This document shows positions 35,639 through 46,404 of a stretch of DNA of 64,000 nt, piece after piece. A program made the position numbers and the translations under genes. Source of the stretch: Meandrina meandrites (lineage: Eukaryota; Cnidaria; Anthozoa; Scleractinia; Meandrinidae); assembly GCA_963693305.1 (NCBI GenBank), contig OY855906.1, positions 6,764,501 to 6,828,500 on the forward strand, given 5' to 3'. Position 1 is the stretch's first letter; each line of letters starts with the position of its first letter. The notes below the pieces were generated by a model. That model was not told where the DNA came from. It worked only from the letters and a program-made list of their open reading frames with translations, and did not search any database.

Positions 35639-35645
35639 AACTATG

Positions 35646-36721
35646 GGACCGCGGAGGGGGAGGGGCTGGTAGGGCTATAGCCCCACCACTTTTTTGCTTG
35701 GGTTCATTTTTAAAGGCTCCAGATAACATGGATATTTTATGAATTTTACCACTTGAAAGCAACAAAACGCGTCTACTCTTGCATATGCACGAAGTCAAAG
35801 GCTCGGCAAAGCTGCGCGGTGGCAGTTATTTTCGCAGGCGTTCTCACCCTACCTACCGTACTGCCAAAGATCACTTTAGAGGGGTGTATTATGGGGCCCT
35901 TGATCTTATCGTCAGTGTTATCGACAAGCGCGTTAACCAGGAAATCTTCAGCTCCTACACCCAGATAGAGACTCTCTTGATTAAAGCTGCTAATGGTGAC
36001 GACTATGAGTCAGAGTTCAAGTTTCTGAAGCATCGTACTGCCTAGTGGGACGCTACCGGGGCAGCCAAATGTTTTGGAAGCTATGTTTGAAGATATCATG
36101 TTTCGACGACATCTTGTCGGCGGTGACGAAGGTTCCAGAACCAGAGAAGAAGCTCGTTCAGGAAGTCCAAACTATTTACTGGCTGCTTGCTGTAAATGCT
36201 GCTACCTATGCTGCTGGCGAGCGTTCATTCTGGCTTAGATTCAGGATGGCTTAGATCCAGGATGGACGACGAAAGGTTTAGCAGCCTTCGCCTCTGGTCA
36301 TTAGGGTGATTAGCGTGAGTAAAAGAAAATTGAGGGGGTCTTAGGAAGGCGCCTTCCTGCCTTCCCAAGACCCCCCTCGATTTTCCTTCGCTCGCTTCGT
36401 TCGCGCTTACCCGCTTTTCGCCCTAATGACCGAGAGCCTGGAACAGACTATAGCAGCCTAGCCGTATTGAATGGCCACAAAAAAAAAAAGTAGAGAGCTT
36501 AGGTAGTTTTATTTAACATATTTACTGTATTGGATGGTATACCAAGAAAGGACAGCTATGTTATATTTACTGGGGTTGTATATGTTATGGCGTGCAAATG
36601 CATAATAAATGGCAGAACGGTGGCCCCTCATGTTTGTTTGTCTTGGCCAAAAATTCTTAAAAATTGTTTGTCTTGGCCAGATTTTTTAGCCCTACCACTT
36701 TTAAATTGTCTCCGCGGTCCC
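35646..36721 (+). mobile_element. Degenerate hAT-like transposon in the GPCR fragment's 5' intron
   Basis: Terminal inverted repeats GGGACCGCGGAG and CTCCGCGGTCCC. The interior encodes hAT-type pieces: YRTAKDHFRGVYYGALDLIV, then VNQEIFSSYTQIETLLIKAA, ending in ATYAAGERSF followed by a frameshifted SRMDDERFSSL (the C-terminal dimerisation region). A 134-bp foldback is nested at 36298-36431. It lies about 8 bp upstream of the ATG of the GPCR fragment. Confidence 0.68.
36298..36431. repeat. Nested foldback inside the hAT-like element
   Basis: Ends GGTCATTAGGGTGATTAGCG and CGCCCTAATGACC; the centre AAAATTGAGGGGGTCTTAGG inverts as AAGACCCCCCTCGATTTTCC around GGCGCC. Confidence 0.7.
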
Positions 36722-36955
36722 TGTAATTAGAAGCATATTGTTATCGGCTAGTTATTAACAAGTATTTACTAGTTTTAGCGCTCGGAGGTAGCCAAATAGG
36801 GGGGGGGGGGGGGGGGGGCAACAAAGCTATCCACTGTTTTAGCCATATACTAGTATTCTCTATTTACAGTTTAAATTGGCATTTAATGTTTAATTTCGTT
36901 CTTGACTATGTGATCAGGCTCATGAATAAAAACATACTAAATTCAAACTTATTAC

Positions 36956-36992
36956 CTTGAAGTATTCCTTTTCGCGTAAAAATGCAGTTGAG
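36956..36992 (-). other. 5' leader exon end and donor of the truncated GPCR copy
   Basis: The reverse strand carries TTTTTACGCGAAAAGGAATA then CTTCAAG followed by GTAATA. The donor is weakened relative to GTAAGA in copies A and D. It proves that the fragment at 35638 once had the full 5' gene structure. Confidence 0.55.
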
Positions 36993-37907
36993 AAAATTTG
37001 TTCAACATGTTGTGTTTTATTTCTGTAACATGGTTATGAATTGTGCAAATTTATAGGAGTTCTCTGTTAAAGACACTCATGAGTGACAATTTCAAGAGGC
37101 CAGTGGGACAGCACTTGAAATAATTATTAAAATCCGATTCCAAATTGAATGTGGTACTCAGTAATAAAACCGGTCATACAATAACCCGCAAAATGTTTCA
37201 ATTTCTAGTGTTTTTCTTTTTTCTAGTGTTTATCTTTCTGGAAAATTCCCCTGGGATTTTTGAGGGGTTAATTTTTGATCCAGGGATTTTTTGGAGTTTT
37301 GTTGGAAGCCCTTGATTTTTGCCTCCATTTGATCGTCCCCGTCACTCAAAATCCAAAGTACGCCCCCTCCCCCCCCCCCCCACCATCCCCCACCCTCTCC
37401 CTGGGGAAATAGCGTCGTCAAACTACTCGAGCATCGGACAAATACTTACAGTTTTCGATAATTTTTCAATCAGTCACTGTCTAGTTCAAGTATGTTTAGC
37501 CCAGTTAAATGTCTCAAAAGGTTAACAATATTTGGCAAATTGTTCCTCAATGTAGATTTATAAATGAGCTGAGCTTTCTTTTGTTGTTTTGACTCCATGT
37601 TTTGAAAAACGTTTTCGATAAGGCTGACTTTTGCAGGCATCAACCAATCAGAACGCGCGCAGTATCTCGGTTATTGTATAATAATCAATCTAACAATGTT
37701 ATCAATCATTCAATCAATAATTCCTTTTCACGCAGAATATAGCTTTATTTTTTTAGTTTTCTGCACGTCAGTTTGAGATTAGAAAGTCTTTGAGAACCTC
37801 TTTAATGTGAAAAAAGTCAAAGATATGTTCAATCAGTTTTACAAACAGTAGGAAAACAGCAAGAAAGAACCCATTTAGGTGCACGTGATTGGCACGCGAA
37901 TGGCGTA

Positions 37908-37969
37908 GGTGTCCAATTACAGGTATCCAATTACAAGAAGTTGTAATTGGATACCTGTAATTGGACACC
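37908..37969. repeat. Perfect hairpin with 28-bp arms
   Basis: 37908-37935 is exactly complementary to 37942-37969 with a 6-base loop AGAAGT. Each arm contains GTCCAATTACAGGTATCCAA. CG-rich flanks (GCACGCG / GCGCGCC) extend the symmetry imperfectly. Confidence 0.9.
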
Positions 37970-38299
37970 CTCGTGATCGCGCGCCAATTACGCGACAAAT
38001 GGGCGCGCGCAGAACCAATAAAAATCGAGAATTTTGTTATAGATACGATTATAATAAGAACAATTTTTTATTTCATCATTTATCAACGCCTTGTCAGACT
38101 TTACCGTCCCTTGAAGGGTTCTAAAATACAGGGATGAGTGGGGAAAGGCCAAATCAAAACCTTCCTATGCCAAGACTCGTTATTCTGGATATATATGGCG
38201 GAGATACTTAAGGCAAGAAGGATATTTGACTGTTTGAATATTTAGCACGCGTTATGTATGATACCCGTAGGGCCACAATTTTTTTATTGGTCAAACCAG

Positions 38300-39000
38300 T
38301 GACGTTCAATAACAAAATATAATGTAAATTAAACTTATAGTTTACAAAATATATATATATAAATTGAGTTACAACACCAAAAAATGAGGAAATTACAATA
38401 TGCACACATAATTGGGGCAGTACAAGAAAAAAAACTAACAGTGACAGAGACGGCTTCTATCTTACTAATAAAACGTTTCTTGTTGTGTTTTGCTGTTCTA
38501 CAAAAATTATATTACAATTTTTATTTATCTACTTATTTTAACATACTCACAACATAAATTATAATACATTCATAAAAAAAATCGATAGCTTATTTTTTTA
38601 TTTAAAGGTTGATTTGTGATTTGCGTTTACTCTTCCGATGGATATAGTTTACTTTTGACAAAAGCAAGGAAGGCTTCGAAATAGTATTGTTCTTTCTCTC
38701 TAGAAGCGGAGTAGATGTAATACTTGGCCATTATTAAGCAGAGGCTTAAACCATAACATCCCACCAAAGAGAAAATCCTTGGCTGAAGGCTTGCACATTC
38801 GGAAAGAATAAAAAGATGTTTTAATGTTTGTTTTTGATCCCAGGGATGGCATTTGTCTTGTTGAATAATCTTATCTCTGAAAAGAATTGCATCGGTTGGC
38901 AAGATGTGAAGATGTGATGCACGATTTTAAATAGAAAGATAGCGAGTCTAACATCTTTGGTCACTTAAAAAGGAATGCTGTAAAGAGTTTATATAGTTTG
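38300..39000 (-). mobile_element. LINE reverse-transcriptase 3' remnant (zf-RVT-like end)
   Basis: Reverse-strand frames encode KDVRLAIFLFKIVHHI, then PTDAILFRDKII, DKCHPW, QTLKHLFILSEC and LIMAKYYIYSASR...FLAFVKSKLYP. This layout is typical of the C-terminal end of non-LTR retrotransposon ORF2 proteins (a Cys/His 'zf-RVT' region followed by an AKYYIY helix). It is interrupted and much shortened. It lies in a block absent from the matching flank of copy A. Confidence 0.55.
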
Positions 39001-39267
39001 TCTGTCGAGGTTTGCCTGTGTCATTCTTTGTTCTGCAGTAGGTGGTATATATTTCATACCGATGAGAAATGCAGAAGCTGATTTGCAAGAAGGCTTGTTC
39101 AAGGGAATTTTCCCCACCTATTCAGCGTCAGCTGGTGCATTCGGATTAGACTCTTTTAACAAACGAATACAATTTTGGGGGATAGAAATGCATAGGCCAT
39201 AATAAGTAAGAAAATTAGTTTTGTTTGCGAACTTGTGCCAAAGGTCATTGTCATTTACAGCGGGAGG

Positions 39268-39562
39268 GAGGCGCGGTGGCCTAATGGTTAGTGCGCTGGA
39301 CTCCGGATCGGGCGGTCCGGGTTCGAGCCCTGGCCGGGGCACTGCGTTGTGTTCTTAGGCAAGATACTTTACTCTCATAGTGTCTCTCTCCACCCAGGTG
39401 TACAAATGGGTACCGGCGAATTTACTGCTGGGGGTAACCCTGCGATGGACTAGCATCCCATCCAGAGGGGAGTAGCAATACTCCTAGTCGCTTCATGCTA
39501 CGGAAACTGGGATAAGCTCCGGCCTGATGGGCCCCTAGGCTCGTATACAGACTTTACCTTAC
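39268..39562 (+). mobile_element. tRNA-derived SINE (family 2), full-length-like
   Basis: Head GCGCGGTGGCCTAATGG, B box GGTTCGAGCCC, then GGCACTGCGTTGTGTTC, a CTCTCTCCACCCAGGTG block, GGTACCGGC, CATCCCATCCAGAGGGGAG and the end GCTCGTATACAGACTTTACC. It is the best copy in the window. Confidence 0.82.
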
Positions 39563-40000
39563 CTATCCAAGTGACTTTTAGGGCGTTATTCATTACTTCG
39601 AAGTAAGGACAATTTAAGCCGCCTAAATCTAAGTCATTGTGGTATGTTTTATTTTAGGTTTGTTGTTCCAAAACATTGAGAGATGAATGCTTCAAATTCT
39701 CTGGGGAAAGTGAGTGTCGATGTATTATAAACTAGTTTGGAAAGGGCAAGGCTTTTGAGACTGGCTGGCTGGAAGGAAAACGTTTTTCTCATATAAAAGC
39801 TCGACAAAGATTACTCATGGGGCGGGGGGGGGGGGGGAGCGTTGGGTTATATCGGGTACCTGAGACCATATATCACGGGAGCTAACACAAATCTTGCAAG
39901 GTAGCTTGTTTTTCGAATAGAATAACGTATAAATAATCAGAATGAAATAAATTATATAACAACATTTTGAAACAAATAAGACAGTGCTACAGATCGGTGA

Positions 40001-42384
40001 TCAAAAGGGCATCATTGATCTTACCGCACTTCTGATCTCTCTGTTTTGAACCAAATAAATACCAGGATTTATGGAGGAGTTAATATAAACGAGGGCTACT
40101 GACCAGGCATACAAGGCTTGAAATTGATCCGATTCGTAAAATAAGGGTCGAAACATAGTGACGAATATTACTGGGGCCAAGCAAAACATAAGTACTGCGA
40201 TCACTATGAGCATGTCCATAGCCGCTTTCTTTTCCCGCCTAAAAATAACGGATAAATTCTGTCCTGAAACGGCGCCAGCCACCTGGCTGTTATGACGACG
40301 AATAGCAATGAAGATTCCAATGTGGTTCGCGATTGGCAAAATGAGAAGGCACACAGTCAGACCAAGGCCCAGAATTAAGGCAGTGTTTGTGGGCAGAACA
40401 AAACGCATCAAAATTGCCAGGAAGAGCCAGATTGTTGCACTTATGACGGCTGCCTGTACTGCTTCTGTTGACAAAAACAAATCATATTTTCTATTGACAT
40501 GAGTTAAAAGGCTTGAAAATAGTCACAGCAACAGTGAGAGCTATATATTCGCCAGAACCTTCCGACCGTTCCCGTTTGCCGAATTTTAAAAGGGGGTTCC
40601 TTCTCAACAACAGGTCTAGAGCAGTTGCTAAGGGATTGCGAAAGATGGGTTTTGGTGGCAAGCCATTTTGGAGCCTTTGGTAATGCTAAATGGTGATTTA
40701 TTTTTGGTGAGGGAGAGGGGAGAACACTTGTGTTGAAAAAAAAAAACACTGCGTAATTAATGCCAGTCCCAAAGCGCGAATTTGAATCTAAAATCCCAAG
40801 TAGAAGGAGAAAAGCTAGAGTTCCTATTTTTGTAAAGAAATAGAGATAACATAGCCTACTTTATAATCCTACGTAACGAATCACTGTTTGCATGTGAAAA
40901 AAAGAAAACGCTACTGACGAAGGTCTGAAAATACGGATGTCTACTACGCCATAACTTTTAAAATAATTCGAATTTCATAAAAACCATACGAAGCGCTGAG
41001 CATGCGGACGTTCTTTATCTGTTGACACGGATGACAATATTCATATCTGTATGCATTTTCGGTTTTAGGGCTTTTTTTCTATTCCGGTCACGTGACTTGT
41101 CAAATATGGCCGTGATTTGAAATTCTTGAAGTATTCTTCGACGGAACAAAGTTGTGCAAAAAGCTTGTTTGATTTTAGAAACCTTTCTTAGCAACAAACT
41201 TGTAGAAAAGAAGCCCCCGCCTCCTTTTACAGCAATGGCCTTTTTGTCTCTATATCTGACCGGATTTGTAAGAACCAGACTACAGAAAATATCAATATTC
41301 ATTTATGCAGCTCGGCTTTAAAAAAACAATCTGAACTTAGGAAGCGTGCCCAGCATGGAAAGTATACAAGTTCTTTGTGAATATCACGCATCCACGCCTG
41401 CGGGTGTGGTGGGTGGGGGGTGGGGGTAGTCGGGTCCCAGTCTCTGATGCGCTGTGGACACAAAAATTGTTGTGGCGGACGGACTCGGATAAGTGAGCTG
41501 ATCGAGTTAGCTTTCTATAACTGACTTGCTGTCTAAAGGAGGTTTGCCTGACGACATTATTAAGTCTAGTGAAGGTAGAAGTCTAACGATTTGCAAGTTC
41601 GCGTCGTCTCTTACCCTACTTTCGACTTACGCGGGTCGACCTTAAGACTCCTTCGTAGAATACAAATAACGCGCGAACCCCCGCACAATATTTGTACTCG
41701 TCTTATTCCCCCGACCGCGCGAAGTCAGAATTCTTTGGAAACGAAAACGTTCGATTATATATCTTTTATTAGACATTTTAGTGTGTAGTGTCGCTGTAAA
41801 TATTTAGTACTCATCATTTGAATTTTGACTCGCCCTTCGGGCTCGCCAAAATACTGCATGGCTCGTAAAAATATACAGCTATACTACACACTAAAATGTC
41901 TAATAAATAATATTATATAATATTTACCTTTGTTCGTCACGGTTGCACGGTAAACCAAAGGCTTCGCGAGTGCGTAATGGCGATCAAAGCTGATCAGGGT
42001 GATAGTGGCGAACGACCATCCTGTAAAGACTGCCTGACACACACGAAACGCACGAAACAATTCAAACTGATAATCGCAGGATTCATGGATTCGGTGCATC
42101 ATTAAACGCCAGACAACAAATATTGGCTGAGCTACCAAACCGGTCAAACAATCAGTAGTGGCCAGACTGCACAGCAGAATATTGCACGGTCTTTGTAGCG
42201 AAGGTGTCTTGATGACAGCTACAATGACAGCTAGGTTTCCAATAAATGCAAAGATGCAGCAAGGTACATTGACGGCGGACAGAACGACATCATTTATGAA
42301 GGAGGCAGTGTCGTTGCTTGGGATTTGTAACCACTCAGGTAAACCACAGATTGTACCATGTGTACTGTTCTCATTTGCAGTCAT
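40001..42384 (-). CDS. Class A GPCR, array copy B
   Basis: Exon 1 42384-41928 (ATG at 42384) and exon 2 40464-40001 (TGA) join in phase 1 and give 306 aa. An N-terminal NDT glycosylation site is followed by seven helices: FIGNLAVIVAV (TM1), LLCSLATTDCLTG (TM2), Cys before TM3, DRHYALAKPL after TM3, a basic third loop FRREKKAAMDM, FCLAPVIF in TM6 without the usual CWxP, and NPGIY in TM7 (NPVIY in the sisters). ECL2 is about six residues and lacks Cys. Role by class: plasma-membrane receptor coupled to G proteins; ligand unknown. The short Cys-free ECL2 recalls the melanocortin/adenosine/cannabinoid group, but that link is inference. A MITE lies in the intron 20 bp from the donor. Head to head with copy C. 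Confidence 0.88.
41766..41906. mobile_element. MITE in the intron of GPCR B
   Basis: Ends TTATTAGACATTTTAGTGTG and CACACTAAAATGTCTAATAA are perfect inverses; a short inner hairpin GCCCTTCGGGC lies at the centre. It ends about 20 bp from the exon 1 splice donor. Confidence 0.8.
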
Positions 42385-42568
42385 AACTACGAGGAAATGG
42401 AGGATTAGAAGTATATTTTTATGGCTAGTAATCTCTGTTTACTTTTTTTTCTAATAGACACAGTTTAAATTAGCATTTATAATGTATTATTTCGTTTTTG
42501 ACTACTGTGATCAAGTCCGTTTAATGTTGTTCACATGAATAAAAACACACTAAATTAAAACTTCTTAC

Positions 42569-42606
42569 CTTGAAGTATTCTTTTTCGCCTAAAAAAAGCA
42601 GTTGAG
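42569..42606 (-). other. 5' leader exon end and splice donor, GPCR B
   Basis: The reverse strand reads TTTTTTAGGCGAAAAAGAAT then ACTTCAAG followed by GTAAGA, as in copies A and D. The matching acceptor (CTCGTAG) lies two bases before the ATG at 42384. Confidence 0.6.
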
Positions 42607-45600
42607 AAATTTGTTCAACATGTTGTGTTTCATTTCTGTAACATGGTTTTGAATTGCGCCAATTTATAGCAGCTCTCTGTTAAAGACACTCGTGAGTGAC
42701 AATTTCAAGAGGCCAGTGGGACAGCACTTGAAATAATTATTTAAATCCGATTCCAAATTGAATGTGATATTCATCTAGTGCATTTAATATGAAACAAACT
42801 TGAAAACATCGGTAGCTAATGAACGTGGGCCAAAAAGTTAACTTCTCATTTGTATAACACACAAATTCGAACAAAAATACCAATATTGGTGAACCAGCAT
42901 GATTTTTTTTGCTCCGCTTCGTAATGATTCAAATACATATTCATAAACTTTTGCTTACTCATTTCTTTAAGAAAAGAAAATGCAAATGCCACTTTTCGCC
43001 CAAGCTGTTAATGTTCAGTTTTTTTTTACACACCGTGCCATGAAAGGAATTTTGGAGGACTTAAGCGCCTGTTTGTTATATTTATAGGCTAGAAAAGGAA
43101 TATTACCTAGAATAGAAACATGATATAGGAGAGCCTGACAAGGTGCCTTATATTTATTTATTTTCTAAATATTACGTGTTATGTCATAATGTCAACTCAT
43201 ACCTACAACAGTCTGAAACGAAATTGTCATCTGTTAGCTGTAATGCTTTACTGAACCCATAAACCTTGTCATAGAAGGGAAAATAGCTTTTGATGTCCAC
43301 GGGGATTCAAACAACACCAAATTAAAAAACAAAATTGTCAGGTGTAAAGTTTTTAACGCTATATTTTAATTATAAACCAAGTCGTGGAAGGAACTTAGCT
43401 TTCGATTTCTCTGGGAAATAACGAAAATATGACCAATGGGTAAAGAAAATATTGCTGCAGTATGTGTCCAGTCCTTGTGTTATTGAAAAGCGCAATATTT
43501 GAAACTATTTTTCAAAGAAAATTTCAGAAAAGCTATACCCAATTTATGTTAGACATGTAAGCTCCTAGTACTGGATTGTTGTTTCTTTAATTGCTGCAAT
43601 AAGTTACTGTTTTTAAGAAAAGGATCAGCTATTTACTGATTTATTATTTGATTTTATTGCCAACGTGACTACTTTTAAATGCCCTGCTTGGGTTTATTTT
43701 TGTGCATGTCCAATTTGAAGATCCAATGTGTTACGTTTGTTTATTTCAATTATTTATTTTATGGTGGTGTTCCAATTTGGTCAAATAAAATGTTGATTTT
43801 CATGGAGCCCTGTATCCTGTCTACAAACAACTACATACTGTTATTCTAGCCTCAGTTTTCAGGCCAACACGCATTATAAACATAACTGTGAATGGTAAAG
43901 AACATTTCTAGTTTTATCTAGAAGAAATTATTATAATTTTCTTATTTTCATTAATCAATTGGACTTTGGCGCCGCCAAAATCAAGCACGTATTTTGGATC
44001 TGAATTAAAAGTGAGTTAATGTAAATTTTGTGTGGGCATCGGAGCAATATCAACTTCAGAATCCATTAAGGAAAATTAAGTTATGTGTACTAATTGATTT
44101 TCTCTAATCCTCGTTATTTGATCTTATTTCAATTGGCTGTAACAGACGCAGCATTTTGCACATTTAAAGTTTTTCGAAATTTGCGCGCCGCAAACGCATT
44201 TAGCGGCCAAAGAAGACTTTCTAAGCCTTTTGTGCTATGTCGGAAGGTCGGAAACCGCTAAAATGCTATTTAAATACAGTCGAACCCCTATAAAGCGGCC
44301 ACCCATTAAGCAGCCACCCCCTATTTAGCAGCCAGTTACTAAAACCCCTTTTAAGCGGCCATCCCCTTTAAGCGGCCGCAGCCACCTTTCTGTCGTCCCG
44401 ACGAGCGTTCTTCTATTGTTTTTGCCACTATTTAGCGGCCAGCAAGAATGTAATATACAATGTTTGGTTTTGTTTTCAAAAAGCTCGGACAGACCACAGT
44501 CAAAAAAAGAAAGTGATAACACAGGTTTATTGTCGTCTTCGTAAGATCCGTTACTCCTTTTACGTTATCTTGTATCAAAATAACGTGGCCTTCGAGTGTG
44601 GCCGCTTAGAAGGTTTTCCTGCGGCACTCACAGCGTCACAAACTCTACACACTACAACAGTAATATCTTATTTTCCACAGATCATGTTTTCGTTTTTTTT
44701 TTCTCCACAGGAGTCGAAAGCGAAGTATTTTCCTCCCACGACTTGGTTTATAATTAGAACATTACATTAACTTTACACCTGACACTTAATTTTATTTTTT
44801 ACTCCTGCTTTCCGTGTTACAACAAAACATAGATTAACTATGAACAAAATTAGTATTTGATTACGTTAATTACAATCAAGAATGTCAGGAAAAGGGTAAA
44901 TATGGAATTAATTAATTTTATATCACCGCATCGCAAAATGTATATGTACCATTATTCAAAATATTTATTTTTTAACTTGGTATTTTTTAAGTTCCCAGAG
45001 AAATCAAAAGCTTTTTTTGTCCTTCTTTCACAAGGTTTTTGAGTAAAATAAGGCATTACAGCTAACAGATGACAATTGTTTCCGTTTGACTTTAAATTGC
45101 TTTCTTAACGACATTATATGTAATTGCTAATATTTCACTGAAATATTGAGTAAACATATTAACATAAGGCACCGTATCAGACACTCCAATATCAGCTATA
45201 AGAGCAATATTTTTTATCACTGATAACATGTTCAGTGTTTCTTCTTTTTCTAGGCCATAATTAACTATACGAAACGGGAGCTTAAAGTCTCCAGAATTTC
45301 TTCCATGACACTTTGTGTGAAAATTAACAGCTTGGACGAAAGGTTTTAAGTGGTATTTGAATTTTCCTTTCTTGAAGAAACTGAAGGAGTAAGGCAAAGT
45401 TCATGAATGTCATGAAATGAAAGCTACAAAATTAAAAATTTCTTTTTCCACCGTAGGTGATTTATATTGGAATTTTTTCTGTCGTATTTGTGTGTTACAT
45501 AAATGAGAATTTAATATTTGGGATCTGATATTCCTCGTCGCTGCCGCTGCTTTTAAAGGTTTGGTTTATTAGCAAATAAATGAATAACACATTTAATTTG

Positions 45601-45750
45601 AAAATGGATTTAAGTCATCACTTCAAGTGCTCTCCCACTGACCTCTTCAATTTATCATTCATGAGTGTTTGCTTTATGGACAACCCTATACATTTGCAAA
45701 ACGGATTTAACCATGTTACAGAAATGAAGCAAAACATGTTGAACAATTTT
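42607..45750. other. Bidirectional intergenic region between GPCRs B and C
   Basis: No gene. The two sides mirror each other: GTCATCTGTTAGCTG at 43,229 against CAGCTAACAGATGAC at 45,059, and GAGGCCAGTGGGACAGCACT (42,710) against the inverse AGTGCTCTCCCACTGACC (45,629). The central block 43,855-44,060 recurs elsewhere. 44,282-44,430 holds direct repeats of AAGCGGCCACCCC type. Confidence 0.55.
44282..44430. repeat. AAGCGGCCA tandem-like repeats
   Basis: TAAAGCGGCCACCC, TTAAGCAGCCACCCC, TTTAGCAGCC, TTTTAAGCGGCCATCCCC, TTTAAGCGGCCGC and TTTAGCGGCC follow one another at irregular 15-35 bp spacing. Confidence 0.7.
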
Positions 45751-45751
45751 T

Positions 45752-45788
45752 GTTTACTCGACTTTTAGGCGAAACAGAATTCTTCAAG
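45752..45788 (+). other. 5' leader exon end and splice donor, GPCR C
   Basis: ACTCGACTTTTAGGCGAAAC, AGAATTCTTCAAG, then donor GTATGA. The acceptor CTCTTTTAG at 45897 leaves GT before the ATG at 45900. Confidence 0.6.
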
Positions 45789-45899
45789 GTATGAAATTTT
45801 GAATTTATTGGGTTTTTATTCATGTAAACAACACTACAAGAACTTGATCACATAGGCAAAAACGAAGCATCACTTCAATTCAAACTGCCTCTTTTAGGT

Positions 45900-46371
45900 A
45901 TGACTCGAAATGAGAACAGTGCAATCTGTGGTTTACCTGAGTGGTTACAAATCCCAAGCAACGACACTGCCTCCTTCACAAGTGATGTCGTTCTGTCCGC
46001 CGTCAATGTACCTTTCTGCATATTTGCGTTTATTGGAAATCTGACTGTCATTCTAGCGGTCATCAAGACACCTTCGCTACAAAGACCGTGCAATATTCTG
46101 CTGTGCAGTCTGGCCACTACTGATTGTTTGACCGGTTTGGTAGCTCAGCCGATATTTGTTGCCTGGCGCTTGATGATTCACCGCATTCATGAATCTTGCG
46201 ATTATCAGGTTGAACTGTTCCAAGCGTACAATGTGTGTCAGGCAGTCTTTGCAGGATGGTCGTTTGCCAATATCACCCTGATCAGCTTTGATCGTCATTA
46301 CGCACTCGCGAAGCCTTTGGATTACCGTGCATCCGTAACGAAGAAAGGTAATTATTTTAATATATAGAGTC

Positions 46372-46404
<33 letters not shown>

